DNA from: Rhodococcus sp. IEGM 1409
Lineage (GTDB): Bacteria > Actinomycetota > Actinomycetes > Mycobacteriales > Mycobacteriaceae
DNA length: 64,000 nt
Reading direction: 5' to 3'
NCBI RefSeq assembly: GCF_030056735.1
Contig: NZ_JASHKN010000011.1
Location: 50,687 to 114,686, forward strand
The notes under the pieces are model-generated. The model had not been told where the DNA came from, ran no database searches, and was given only the letters and a program-made list of their open reading frames with translations. Numbering within the stretch: the stretch's first letter is position 1; each line of letters starts with the position of its first letter. A program made the position numbers and the translations under genes. Positions 8,043 through 16,644 of the stretch are shown here, piece by piece.

Positions 8043-9392
8043 GTGGCACAACCGGTAGTGAAACGGCACACGCTCTCGACATTGAGCCGAATACTGGCCT
8101 TCGCACTACTCACGTTTTTCATGACGCTCAGCCTCGCAGCCACGTCATCCGCTCAGGAACCAACCAGCTCCCCTGCTCCGCCCACCTCGTCGAGCGCCCC
8201 GGTAGTCCCGGCAAACGCCGTTCCGGTCAGTGGCAACCTCAATAACGGCGGAACACGTCTCGCCGGTGTCACGGTGCGCGCGCTCGATTCCTCCGGCACC
8301 GAAGTCGCCACCGGCGAGTCGGCATCGAACGGCCGTTGGGAATTGGCGGTGGCACCGGGCACCTACACATTCGAGATCGTTGCGGACACCCTCCCCGACG
8401 GAGTGAGTGTGCAAGCCGCTGTCGAACGCGAGGTGGTGGCCGGCCGCGCGAACACCGTGATCTTCTCGTTCGGCGAGGTTCGCACCGCCTCGAATGTCAG
8501 CTTCGGCGAGAAGCTGATCCGCACGACGGTCGACGGTCTGCGGTTCGGTCTCGTGATCGCGATCGCCGGTGTGGGTCTGAGTTTGATCTACGGCACGACC
8601 GGCCTGACGAACTTCGCGCACGGCGAGATGGTCACCCTCGGTGCCGTCGCCGCCTGGGTGATCAACACCTCGTTCGGCATTCCGCTGATTCCCGCCACCG
8701 TTCTCGCGATCTTCGTCGGTATCGGGATCGGACTGTTGACCAACGGAATCGTCTGGAAGCCCCTGCGTAAACGCAAGACCGGGTTGATCGCACAACTGGT
8801 GGTCTCCATCGGTCTCGCGATTTCGCTGCGCTACCTGATCCTCATCTTCTTCTCCGATCGAGCAGAACCCTTCGACGACTATCAGGGGCAGGTCGAGAAG
8901 AACTGGGGCCCCATCGCGTTGACCGACGCGAACGCCGTAGTCATGATCGTGAGTCTGGTCGTCCTGGTCGGCGTCGCACTTCTTCTCCAGAGGACTCGCA
9001 TCGGAAAAGCGATGCGCGCCGTCTCCGACAATCGCGACCTCGCCGCGTCGTCGGGAATCAACGTCGAGCGCGTGATCATGTTCGTCTGGGGCCTCGGCGG
9101 CGGATTGGCCGCACTCGGCGGTGTGCTGTTCGGTATTTCCGAGCTCGGCGGACGCGTCCAGTGGGAGATGGGCTTCAAACTGTTGCTGCTGATGTTCGCC
9201 GGAATCACCCTCGGTGGTCTGGGAACGGCGTACGGGGCGCTACTCGGCTGCGTCATCGTCGGACTTCTGGTCCAACTCTCGACGCTCATCATCAATCCCG
9301 ACCTCAAATACATCGGCGGACTTCTCGTCTTGATCGTGATCCTCGTGGTTCGCCCCCAGGGCATCCTCGGATCCAGACAAAGGATCGGGTGA
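8043..9392 (+). CDS. livH: Branched-chain amino acid ABC transporter permease with N-terminal exported domain
   Basis: A 449-residue LivH-type permease. The C-terminal 290 residues carry the family pattern (IYGTTGLTNFAHGEMVTLGA, the AMRAVSDNRDLAASSGIN EAA-like loop, and a final GLLVLIVILVVRPQG). Unlike the classic 300-residue LivH, it begins with a signal-peptide-like helix (to about residue 38, AATSSAQ), a Pro/Ser linker, and a carboxypeptidase-regulatory-like beta domain (about 58-150, GNLNNGGTRLAGVTVRALDSSG) that should lie outside the membrane. GTG 8043 is chosen because GGAGG precedes it; TTG 8016 has no ribosome site. First gene of livHMGF. Confidence 0.92.
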   Translation: MAQPVVKRHTLSTLSRILAFALLTFFMTLSLAATSSAQEPTSSPAPPTSSSAPVVPANAVPVSGNLNNGGTRLAGVTVRALDSSGTEVATGESASNGRWELAVAPGTYTFEIVADTLPDGVSVQAAVEREVVAGRANTVIFSFGEVRTASNVSFGEKLIRTTVDGLRFGLVIAIAGVGLSLIYGTTGLTNFAHGEMVTLGAVAAWVINTSFGIPLIPATVLAIFVGIGIGLLTNGIVWKPLRKRKTGLIAQLVVSIGLAISLRYLILIFFSDRAEPFDDYQGQVEKNWGPIALTDANAVVMIVSLVVLVGVALLLQRTRIGKAMRAVSDNRDLAASSGINVERVIMFVWGLGGGLAALGGVLFGISELGGRVQWEMGFKLLLLMFAGITLGGLGTAYGALLGCVIVGLLVQLSTLIINPDLKYIGGLLVLIVILVVRPQGILGSRQRIG

Positions 9393-10387
9393 CGAATATG
9401 GACATCATGGGAGCTTTCCAGGTTTCCTTCGCCCAGTTGATCGGGCCGTCGGCAATCTTCTACGCACTGCTGGCCATCGGGCTGAACCTGCACTTCGGCT
9501 ACGCCGGACTGCTCAACTTCGGTCAGATCGGTTTTGCCCTTCTCGGCGGCTACGGCGTCGGCATCATGACGGTGACCTACGACCAGCCGTTGTGGCTCGG
9601 CATCCTCGTCGGACTTGCCGCAGCCGGCCTCCTCGCGCTCGTGCTCGGTATCCCGACGCTGCGTCTGCGCGCCGACTATCTCGCCATCGTCACCATCGCG
9701 GCTTCGGAGATCTTGCGTCTGATCTTCCGCTCGACCGCGTCGGATTCGGTGACCGGTTCCACCAACGGCCTGTTCGGTTTCGCAGATCCGTTCACCGCAC
9801 TGAGCCCATTCGACTCGGCCAAGCAGTACTCGTTTCTCGGAGTGAAGTTCTACGGAGACGACCTCTGGTCGATGGTTGTCGGCTGGACCCTGGTCCTGAT
9901 CTTGTGCGGATTTGTCTACCTGTTGACGCACAGCCCGTGGGGGCGCGTCCTCAAGGCGGTTCGTGAAGACGAGGATGCAGCACGATCGTTGGGCAAGAAC
10001 GTCTTCGTGTACAAGATGCAGGCTCTGGTTCTCGGCGGTGTGATCGGTGGTCTGGCCGGTGTTTTCAACGCCCTCCAGACCAAGTCCATCAACCCGGACT
10101 TCTACTCGACCGCGCAGACGTTCTTTGCATTCGGCGCACTGATTCTGGGCGGGGCGGCAACGGTTTTCGGCCCGGTAGTGGGCGCAATGTTGTTCTGGTT
10201 CCTCCTCGCCATTCCAGACGCTCTGTTGCGTCAGGCGATCTCCGGCGAAAATCCGCTGCTCTCACTGACCGAACAACAGGTCGGAGCCACCAGGTACGTC
10301 CTGCTCGGATTGATGATCGCTCTTCTGATGGTCTTCAGGCCGCAGGGAATACTGGGTAACAAGCGGGAGGTGCAACTCAATGCTTGA
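9389..10387 (+). CDS. livM: Branched-chain amino acid ABC transporter permease LivM
   Basis: A 332-residue inner-membrane permease with about eight hydrophobic helices. Family landmarks are GLNLHFGYAGLLNFGQIGFALLGGYG, GIPTLRLRADYLAIVTIAASEI, the cytoplasmic coupling loop WGRVLKAVREDEDAARSLGKN, and the C-terminal MALLMVFRPQGILG-like end. GTG 9389 overlaps the livH stop as GTGA and has AAAGGA just upstream; ATG 9398 is an alternative. It forms the channel with LivH. Confidence 0.94.
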   Translation: MTNMDIMGAFQVSFAQLIGPSAIFYALLAIGLNLHFGYAGLLNFGQIGFALLGGYGVGIMTVTYDQPLWLGILVGLAAAGLLALVLGIPTLRLRADYLAIVTIAASEILRLIFRSTASDSVTGSTNGLFGFADPFTALSPFDSAKQYSFLGVKFYGDDLWSMVVGWTLVLILCGFVYLLTHSPWGRVLKAVREDEDAARSLGKNVFVYKMQALVLGGVIGGLAGVFNALQTKSINPDFYSTAQTFFAFGALILGGAATVFGPVVGAMLFWFLLAIPDALLRQAISGENPLLSLTEQQVGATRYVLLGLMIALLMVFRPQGILGNKREVQLNA

Positions 10388-11408
10388 CGCCGATACCAGA
10401 GCACAGATCTTTGCCGACGTTCCTCATCTTCCGGGATCGGCAAAACCCGACCCGGTACTGATCGCGGACAACGTCTCGCGCACGTTCGGCGGCCTCAAAG
10501 CCGTCGATGTCGACCACCTCGAGATTCAACGCGGGTGCATCACGGGTCTGATCGGCCCCAACGGCGCCGGGAAAACCACCCTCTTCAACCTCCTCACCGG
10601 TTTCGACCGGCCGGACACCGGTACGTGGTCGATGGACGGTCAATCGCTGGGTCGCATGTATCCCCACCAGGTAGCCAGGAAGGGAGTGGTACGGACGTTC
10701 CAGTTGACCAAGGCGCTGTCCAAACTCACGGTGCTGGACAACGTACGCCTGGGCGCCACCGGTCAACGAGGTGAACGCATCTTCGCCTCGCTTGTCCCGT
10801 GGATCTGGAAGGGCCAGGAACGCGAGATCACCGAGCGCGCCAACGAACTCCTCGCGCGTTTCAAACTCGACACGAAAGCCGACGACCTGGCCGGTTCCCT
10901 CTCCGGCGGACAGCGCAAACTGCTCGAAATGGCTCGCGCACTCATGACCTCGCCCTCGGTGGTCATGCTCGACGAACCCATGGCAGGCGTCAATCCCGCT
11001 CTGACGCAAAGTCTGCTCGGACACATCAAATCACTGCGCGACGACGGAATGACGGTCGTCTTCGTCGAGCACGACATGGACGTGATCCGAGACATCAGCG
11101 ACTGGGTGGTGGTCATGGCGCAGGGCAGCGTCATCGCCGAGTCCACTCCGGACGAACTCTCGTCCAACACAGCTGTCGTCGACGCATATCTGGGCAGCCA
11201 CCACGACCAGGCCCTCGAGTTCGACGACAACGGAAATCCGGTGGGCGAGACGGCCGTTCTGGCCGCCGCCCTGGCAGAAGCCGAGGTCGAAACCCTCGAG
11301 GCGGGCGGCGACCTCTCGGAACCCGACATCGACAACCTTCCGGCCGATCTCGCCGCGACGCTGGAATCGAGTCCCGAGGAACCGCGCGGAAGGCACGAGA
11401 AGCCATGA
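10380..11408 (+). CDS. livG: Branched-chain amino acid ABC transporter ATP-binding protein LivG
   Basis: A 342-residue ABC ATPase with Walker A GPNGAGKTT (residues 59-67), the LivG-type RTFQLTKALSKLTVLDNV Q-loop region, signature LSGGQRKLLEMARALM near 178 and Walker B VVMLDEPMAGVNP. It is longer than usual LivG proteins by an acidic C-terminal tail of roughly 70 residues (after the YLGSHHD segment) with no recognisable domain. Its start overlaps livM by 8 bp and its end overlaps livF as ATGA. It pairs with LivF to energise import. Confidence 0.94.
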   Translation: MLDADTRAQIFADVPHLPGSAKPDPVLIADNVSRTFGGLKAVDVDHLEIQRGCITGLIGPNGAGKTTLFNLLTGFDRPDTGTWSMDGQSLGRMYPHQVARKGVVRTFQLTKALSKLTVLDNVRLGATGQRGERIFASLVPWIWKGQEREITERANELLARFKLDTKADDLAGSLSGGQRKLLEMARALMTSPSVVMLDEPMAGVNPALTQSLLGHIKSLRDDGMTVVFVEHDMDVIRDISDWVVVMAQGSVIAESTPDELSSNTAVVDAYLGSHHDQALEFDDNGNPVGETAVLAAALAEAEVETLEAGGDLSEPDIDNLPADLAATLESSPEEPRGRHEKP

Positions 11409-12211
11409 GCGAGAACCAAGCACGTTCACTCACGCCTGCAGAGTTCGCCGCGACAGCCGAAGAGCATCAGCGACTGTCGGCAGGTGCCCTGCTTCGCGCC
11501 GACAGCCTCGTCGCCGGCTATATTCCCGGCGTCAACATCCTGCGTGAGTGCAACTTCTTCCTGAAGGAAGGAGAAATCGTCGGAATCATCGGACCGAACG
11601 GCGCAGGCAAGTCGACACTCCTGAAGTCACTCTTCGGTTTGATACCGGTTCGCGAAGGATCGGTCACTCTCCGCGAGGACGACATCACGTCCGCGCCCGC
11701 TCACGTCCTCGTGCAGAAGGGAGTCGGGTACGTCCCTCAGACACAGAACGTCTTTCAGACTCTGACTATCGAAGAAAACCTCGAGATGGGAATTTATCTC
11801 CGTCCCAAGGCATTCGCAGAGCGATTTGCCTTCGTGAGCGACTTGTTTCCACTCTTGAGTGAACGACGAAAGGTGAAAGCCGGCGCACTCTCGGGCGGCG
11901 AACGTCAGATGGTCGCGATGGGCCGGGCCTTGATGATGGATCCGTCGGTCCTGCTCCTCGACGAACCTTCCGCGGGCCTGTCCCCGATGTTCCAGGACGA
12001 GGTGTTCATCCGTTGCAAGAAGATCAATGCTGCGGGTGTCTCGGTCATCATGGTCGAGCAGAACGCGCGCCGCTGCCTTCAGATCTGCGACCGCGGCTAC
12101 GTGCTCGATCAGGGCAAGAACGCGTACACCGATACCGGCGCCAATCTGATGAACGACCCCAAGGTGATCGAGCTGTATCTGGGAACGCTCGCCGGCAGCA
12201 AAGAGAAGTAG
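11405..12211 (+). CDS. livF: Branched-chain amino acid ABC transporter ATP-binding protein LivF
   Basis: A 268-residue ABC ATPase: Walker A GPNGAGKST (63-71), VGYVPQTQNVFQTLTIEENLEMG as the LivF-type Q-loop, signature LSGGERQMVAMGRALMMDPS, Walker B LLLDEPSAGLSP and switch region MVEQNARRCLQ. It begins in an ATGA overlap with livG. The last gene of livHMGF is followed by a strong terminator shared with livK on the other strand. Confidence 0.94.
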   Translation: MSENQARSLTPAEFAATAEEHQRLSAGALLRADSLVAGYIPGVNILRECNFFLKEGEIVGIIGPNGAGKSTLLKSLFGLIPVREGSVTLREDDITSAPAHVLVQKGVGYVPQTQNVFQTLTIEENLEMGIYLRPKAFAERFAFVSDLFPLLSERRKVKAGALSGGERQMVAMGRALMMDPSVLLLDEPSAGLSPMFQDEVFIRCKKINAAGVSVIMVEQNARRCLQICDRGYVLDQGKNAYTDTGANLMNDPKVIELYLGTLAGSKEK

Positions 12212-12219
12212 GCACGACG

Positions 12220-12259
12220 TGAGAAAGGGCCAGGGACTCGTGCCCCTGGCCCTTTCTCA
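12220..12259. terminator. Bidirectional intrinsic terminator between livF and livK
   Basis: A perfect 16-bp inverted repeat (12220-12235 with 12244-12259, loop of 8) whose stem contains AAAG/CTTT ends, nine bases after the livF stop and before the convergent livK stop. Confidence 0.85.
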
Positions 12260-12267
12260 TTGGCTGC

Positions 12268-12297
12268 TTACTTGCCCACGACTTACTTGCCCACGAC
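12268..12297. repeat. 15-bp tandem duplication across the livK stop codon
   Basis: TTACTTGCCCACGAC is present twice (12268-12282 and 12283-12297). On the minus strand each copy encodes the end VVGK-stop, so the last codons and the stop of livK are duplicated just after the functional stop. Confidence 0.92.
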
Positions 12298-13614
12298 CAC
12301 GAATCCTTCTGTGGTCAGCGTGTTCTCAGGGCCGAACTTGAGCTTTCCGTACGAACCGATGGACGGCTCGCCCGAATCGTTGAAGTCCAACTCACCGGTG
12401 ATGCCGTCGTAGTCGATGTCGGTTCCCGCCTTCACCAACGGCAGGCACTCCACGTAGGACGTGCACTTGGTGCCACCTTCGGTGACGCTGTTGATGTTCG
12501 CCGCGATGTCCGTGCCCGCCGTCGACTTCGCCTGCTCGGCAGCAAGTGCTGAGATCACCACCGCGTCGTACGACTCTCCGGCGTAGTTGAAGTCGATCAG
12601 CGAGGGGTTGACTGCCTTCAAACGATCTTGGAAGGCAGCTCCGACATCCGTCAGCGGCGTCGTTCCCTGCATCGTGTCGAGCAACGGCTTCGCCACGGAT
12701 TCGCCGAGCGCATTTCCCATGTTGCCGTCGACGCCGTACATCGCCATTCCGTCCGACGGGCCGATGCCCACCTCGTGCATTCGCGTGATGATCTTCGCCG
12801 ACTCCTCGAAGCCCACCAGTGCAACAGCATCCGGATTGAAGTTCTTGACCTGATCGACTTCGGAGTTGAACGACTGCGCGTTCGGGTCGTAGATGATCTT
12901 CTCGATCTGATCTGAGGGGACACCCGAATCGACCAGATTCTTTTCGATGTTGTCGGCCAGACCCGTCCCGTACGGGTCGTTGAGGGCCATGATGGCTACA
13001 CGCTGACCACCATCGTCCGAAATGAGCTGTGCGACGGCCTGAGCCTGCAGTACGTCCGTCGGAGCGGTGCGGAAGTACATGCCCTTGTCGGGATAGCAGA
13101 CGAACTGGTCCGACGTGTTGGCAGGAGAGAACATGACGACGCCCGCGCTGGCGATCTTGTCGATCACCTTGAGCGAGACCGACGACGACGCGGCGCCGAC
13201 GATCACCTGAGTGCCTGCCGCCAATTCGCGGTCGACGGTGGAGTTGGCGGTGTCCGTCGTGGTGTCACCCGAGTCGCCAGGAATCAGTTGTACGGGTTGG
13301 CCGAGAACGCCTCCAGCGGCATTGACATCGTTGACGCCCAGCTGGGTACCTGCAACCATCGGCGGCCCGAGGAACGACAAGCTGCCGGTGTCAGGAAGAA
13401 GCGTGCCGATGCGCAGCGCTTCCGTGGACGGGGTGGCGCCGGCCTTGGCCTGCTCCGGGGTGCAATCGGTCGTGACGGATGTCGTCGCGGCGGAAGCGCC
13501 GGACGTAGAGCCACTCGAAGACGAGTCATCCGACTTGTCCGAGCTACAGCCTGCAAGTGCCAGTGATGCCGCGCCGAGAACTGCAGCAGTACGCACAAGT
13601 GTTCGTCTAGCCAT
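12283..13614 (-). CDS. livK: Branched-chain amino acid ABC transporter substrate-binding lipoprotein
   Basis: A 443-residue family 6 periplasmic-binding protein. The signal peptide ends in the lipobox LALAGC (Cys near residue 23), followed by a Ser/Thr-rich linker and the type I binding fold (LRIGTLLPDTGSLSFLGPPMVAGTQLGVNDVNAAGG, then NDPYGTGLADNIEKNLVDSG). It delivers ligand to LivHM. The gene faces the livHMGF operon from the opposite strand, which means separate promoters for the binding protein and the membrane complex. ATG 13614 has AGGAG upstream. Ligand may be Leu/Ile/Val, or a related compound such as urea or amides. Confidence 0.93.
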   Translation of the reverse strand: MARRTLVRTAAVLGAASLALAGCSSDKSDDSSSSGSTSGASAATTSVTTDCTPEQAKAGATPSTEALRIGTLLPDTGSLSFLGPPMVAGTQLGVNDVNAAGGVLGQPVQLIPGDSGDTTTDTANSTVDRELAAGTQVIVGAASSSVSLKVIDKIASAGVVMFSPANTSDQFVCYPDKGMYFRTAPTDVLQAQAVAQLISDDGGQRVAIMALNDPYGTGLADNIEKNLVDSGVPSDQIEKIIYDPNAQSFNSEVDQVKNFNPDAVALVGFEESAKIITRMHEVGIGPSDGMAMYGVDGNMGNALGESVAKPLLDTMQGTTPLTDVGAAFQDRLKAVNPSLIDFNYAGESYDAVVISALAAEQAKSTAGTDIAANINSVTEGGTKCTSYVECLPLVKAGTDIDYDGITGELDFNDSGEPSIGSYGKLKFGPENTLTTEGFVVVGK

Positions 13615-13821
13615 CCCACGCTCCTAAGATCAGCCGGTGCTCGCGCCACCCGAACTGGCGCTCGCTGTGGGATCAGACGCTAGACCTTGGAACGGTTTCG
13701 CGATCCTTCAAGAAAGCCCTGTGACCTGACTGTTATCTGAAGGCGCACAGTGTTTACACGGCTGTAGCGCTGCGCGACGTTTCGACGTCGACGCAGCAGC
13801 CGGATAACCCGGTCACTGTGC

Positions 13822-14439
13822 TCAAGCGTCCGGTTCGCCGCCCAGAGTTTCCAGTACGACCTGTGCGACGGCCTTCATCGTGGAGCGCCGGTCCATCGCG
13901 GCGCGCTGAATCCACTTGAACGCCTCGGGTTCGGTGAGCGCTTGGCGAACCATCAGAACACTCTTGGCGCGCTCGATCAGCTTGCGCGCTTCGAGCCGAT
14001 CGGACAGATCGGCGACCTCACGCTCGAGCGCCGTCACCTCTCGGAAGCGACTGACCGCCAATTCGACGGCAGGCACCAAGTCACTGATGGAGAACGGCTT
14101 GACCAAGTAGGCCATGGCGCCGGCGTCGCGTGCGCGCTCGACCAACTCGCGCTGACTGAACGCTGTGAGAATGACAACAGGAGCGATGCGCTTGGCGGCA
14201 ATCTCCGACGCCGCGTCGATGCCGTCTCTCCTGGGCATCTTCACGTCCATGATGACCAGATCAGGCCTGAGTGACTCGGCCAACTCGACCGCCACCTGTC
14301 CGTCACCGGCCTCGCCGACGACGTCGTAGCCCTCTTCGCGGAGCATCTCGACCAGATCCATGCGGATCAACGCCTCGTCTTCAGCGACGACAACACGACG
14401 GGGTGCGAGCTGATTGCCTTGCGGCTGCGGCGAATTCAT
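13822..14439 (-). CDS. pdtaR: ANTAR-domain response regulator (PdtaR-like)
   Basis: A 205-residue response regulator. The receiver domain (about 10-130) has the acidic pair AEDEA, phospho-acceptor Asp in DLVIMDVKMPRRDG, the LTAFSQ threonine and a KPFS lysine. The C-terminal ANTAR domain (about 140-200) has the ERAKSVLMVRQALTEPEAFKWIQRAAMDRR pattern that binds paired hairpins in RNA and prevents termination. It matches mycobacterial Rv1626/PdtaR, whose partner kinase PdtaS is usually elsewhere, as here. ATG 14439 is preferred to the ATG at 14448 because AGGAGG then sits nine bases upstream. Confidence 0.93.
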   Translation of the reverse strand: MNSPQPQGNQLAPRRVVVAEDEALIRMDLVEMLREEGYDVVGEAGDGQVAVELAESLRPDLVIMDVKMPRRDGIDAASEIAAKRIAPVVILTAFSQRELVERARDAGAMAYLVKPFSISDLVPAVELAVSRFREVTALEREVADLSDRLEARKLIERAKSVLMVRQALTEPEAFKWIQRAAMDRRSTMKAVAQVVLETLGGEPDA

Positions 14440-14546
14440 GGCCACCATCCTCCTCCATCGAACCGCCCCGACACGAGACGCGAACGATTAGAGGGTACCG
14501 GTGTTTGACATTGAAATCGCATCTTCTAATGTAGTCATCGCAACAA

Positions 14547-14620
14547 GCCCTCGTATCCCAATTGGCAGAGGAAACGGATTCAAAACCCGTCCAGTGTGAG
14601 TTCGAGTCTCACCGAGGGCA
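14547..14620 (+). tRNA. tRNA-Leu (anticodon CAA), short variable arm
   Basis: The acceptor stem GCCCTCG (14547-14553) pairs with CGAGGGC (14613-14619), the discriminator is A, and CCA follows at 14621-14623. The anticodon loop TTCAAAA (14579-14585) carries CAA at 14581-14583, reading Leu UUG; the stem around it is ACGGA/CCCGT with one A-C mismatch. The T arm is GTGAG-TTCGAGT-CTCAC. Only five bases (CCAGT, 14591-14595) separate the anticodon stem from the T stem, so it lacks the long variable arm normal for tRNA-Leu. From memory, M. tuberculosis has a similar 74-base CAA tRNA beside Rv1626. Confidence 0.88.
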
Positions 14621-14698
14621 CCACCTGCCGCAGCCGGCCGTACCGCAAGGTTTCGGCATTCGGCTGTACCCCGGATCAACCGCCGCTAGGTTCGATCC

Positions 14699-15313
14699 AT
14701 GAACGGTCGCCGGTTGATTGCTCTGCTCGGAGCCATGTCATGTCTCTCGCTGCTCACCGGGTGTCAGACAGACGACGAATCCGACACTGCCGGCGGATCT
14801 TCCACCCAGGTGGTCCTCGACGCTGCAACACGGACCGGCACCCTTCAGGTCGGCTCTCGCCCGATCGATGCCCCGTCCACCGAGATCTCCATGCTTCCCC
14901 CATTCCCCAACGACACAGAGATCCCTTCACCGAATCCACGCGTCGACGTGACCGAGATCGACGTGACCGATCACGAGGGTTTCACCCGCATCACCTACCG
15001 CTTCGACGGCAACGGACCGGTGTTCTGGAAAACCGAATACGTCAGTGAAGCAATCCGAGCGGGTGACAGCCAAGTCGTGGACGTCGGTAGTCGATCGATA
15101 CTTCAGGTCGATCTGATGGGGGTCCGGTCGGATCCGACTCTGGTCTCGGCTCCCCTCGACGGCACACACATCACCCGCATGGCGAGTGCCCGCACGAACG
15201 ATACGATCCTTCAGTCGTTTGTCGGCACACTCCAGACCCGTCCGGCGTACACGGTGTCGACATCCGATTCCCCATCTCAGTTGACTATCGACATTCCCGC
15301 AGCCGACAACTGA
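14699..15313 (+). CDS. AMIN-like domain lipoprotein
   Basis: A 204-residue exported protein. The signal peptide ends in the lipobox SLLTGC (Cys near residue 22). After a Ser/Thr linker a single globular domain (about residues 65-204) has the pattern VTEIDVTDHEGFTRITYRFDGNGPVFWKTEYV and SILQVDLMGVRSDP, typical of the actinobacterial AMIN-like domain family (cell-wall-associated beta domains). Role unknown; the family is thought to bind cell-envelope components. It stands alone downstream of the tRNA gene and faces the M20 gene. Confidence 0.82.
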   Translation: MNGRRLIALLGAMSCLSLLTGCQTDDESDTAGGSSTQVVLDAATRTGTLQVGSRPIDAPSTEISMLPPFPNDTEIPSPNPRVDVTEIDVTDHEGFTRITYRFDGNGPVFWKTEYVSEAIRAGDSQVVDVGSRSILQVDLMGVRSDPTLVSAPLDGTHITRMASARTNDTILQSFVGTLQTRPAYTVSTSDSPSQLTIDIPAADN

Positions 15314-15336
15314 CCGTCGATTACCCAATTACGCGC

Positions 15337-16644
15337 TCAGCTCAGCCATTCCAGCGCAGCTGTGGTCAACGCGGTGATTCCGTTGTCGAGGGTCGGTTGA
15401 ATCACCGGGGCGTACCGCGGTGAGTGGTTTGATGCAATGTCCTCCTCGACGGTTCCCGCTGTTGCGGCCTTCAGATAGGCCTCGGGATCCGCACCGCCGA
15501 GGAGCCAGTACACCAGCGGCGCTCCGGCCGCGTCGGCGAGGATCCCGACGTCTTCACTCCCGGTGACCGGTCCAGGATCGATGACGCCGTGTTCCCCGAA
15601 TACGCCCCTGAACGCAGCGCTCACACGATCGCAGGCCGCGCCGTCGTTGATCAGCACCGGAAATGACTCTTGTGCAATCAGTTCGGGCTCACGGAGCGCA
15701 CCGGATGCCTGCGCCTCTGCGCGGACGATTCGGTGCACCGCGTCCAAAACCCGGGCTCGAACTTCCGGATTGACGGTCCGAATGCTCAGACCGAACTCCG
15801 CATGATCGGCGATGATGTTGTTCTTCGTACCTGCGTGAAACTGGCCGACTGTCAGTACCCCTATGTCGCTTCCGGCGATCTCTCGGGAAACCACCGTCTG
15901 CAACCGCATCACTGCCGATGCCGCCATGACGATCGGATCGATCGTGGTCTCGGGCCGCGATCCGTGCCCGCCCCTCCCGAACATCCGCACCAGCATGCTG
16001 TCAGCCGCAGCGAATGCTGCCCCGGAATGCAATCCGACGATTCCCGCCGGTGCCGGTGCAACGTGTTGGCCGAGAACCACATCGGGCTTGGGAATGCGGT
16101 CGTACAACCCGTCGTCGACCATCGCCTGCGCGCCGGCACCGAGTTCCTCTGCGGGCTGGAACAAGACCTCGAGCGTGCCCGACCACGAGTCGACGGTTTC
16201 ACTGAGGATCCGAGCGGCGCCGAGCAACGCAACGACATGCATGTCGTGCCCGCACGCGTGCATGATCGGAACGTCGTTGCCCTCCTTGTCGGTTCCTCGC
16301 TCCGTACTTGCATAATCGAGACCGGTGACTTCCTCGACCGGCAATGCGTCCATGTCGGCCCGAAGCAGAACGGTTGCGCCGCTGCTGTTTCGGAGACTAC
16401 TGCTGTTTCGGAGACTACTGGTGTTTCGGAGATTACTGCCATTTCGGAGAACGCCTACTACTCCGGTTCCGCCGACTCCGGAATGCACCTCGAAACCGAG
16501 GTCTCGCAATCGATCCGCGACGATTCCGGCGGTCCGATGCTCCGCGAACGACAACTCGGGGTGCGCGTGCAGATCTTTGTACAGGTCTACGAGTGAAGCG
16601 CTGACATCACCGATTCGGTCCAACACATTGGTCATGATTCTCAC
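15337..16644 (-). CDS. M20 family amidohydrolase (hippurate/N-acyl-amino-acid hydrolase type)
   Basis: A 435-residue zinc-dependent hydrolase with HAHPELSFAEHRTA, RADMDALPVEE, the metal ligands CGHDMH, AEELG and LGQHVAP, the dimerisation-domain GRGGHGSRPE, and a final NHSP histidine. These enzymes cleave N-acyl amino acids or similar amides. Between the N-terminal VVGVL strand and the ATVLLRADMDALP core there is an insertion of repeated SLRNSS units made by an 18-bp tandem repeat. The GTG start at 16644 overlaps the folD stop as GTGA (ATG 16635 is an alternative), so it is co-transcribed with folD under the ZTP riboswitch. Confidence 0.88.
   Translation of the reverse strand: MRIMTNVLDRIGDVSASLVDLYKDLHAHPELSFAEHRTAGIVADRLRDLGFEVHSGVGGTGVVGVLRNGSNLRNTSSLRNSSSLRNSSGATVLLRADMDALPVEEVTGLDYASTERGTDKEGNDVPIMHACGHDMHVVALLGAARILSETVDSWSGTLEVLFQPAEELGAGAQAMVDDGLYDRIPKPDVVLGQHVAPAPAGIVGLHSGAAFAAADSMLVRMFGRGGHGSRPETTIDPIVMAASAVMRLQTVVSREIAGSDIGVLTVGQFHAGTKNNIIADHAEFGLSIRTVNPEVRARVLDAVHRIVRAEAQASGALREPELIAQESFPVLINDGAACDRVSAAFRGVFGEHGVIDPGPVTGSEDVGILADAAGAPLVYWLLGGADPEAYLKAATAGTVEEDIASNHSPRYAPVIQPTLDNGITALTTAALEWLS
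16386..16439. repeat. 18-bp tandem repeat inside the M20 gene (3 full copies plus partial)
   Basis: The unit TGTTTCGGAGACTACTGC runs 16386-16403, 16404-16421 and 16422-16439 with one or two changes, then a partial copy. It encodes repeated SLRNSS-like hexapeptides on the minus strand and keeps frame. Confidence 0.92.

Noticed and set aside
14488..14679. A 63-codon minus-strand frame across the tRNA region
   Set aside because: It is the reverse complement of the tRNA gene; the TRTHTGRVLNPFPLPIG-like peptide is a well-known spurious translation of tRNA genes.
16386..16439. Possible frameshift or mobile insertion in the M20 gene
   Set aside because: The 18-bp units keep frame, have no terminal inverted repeats, and the enzyme motifs on both sides are intact.
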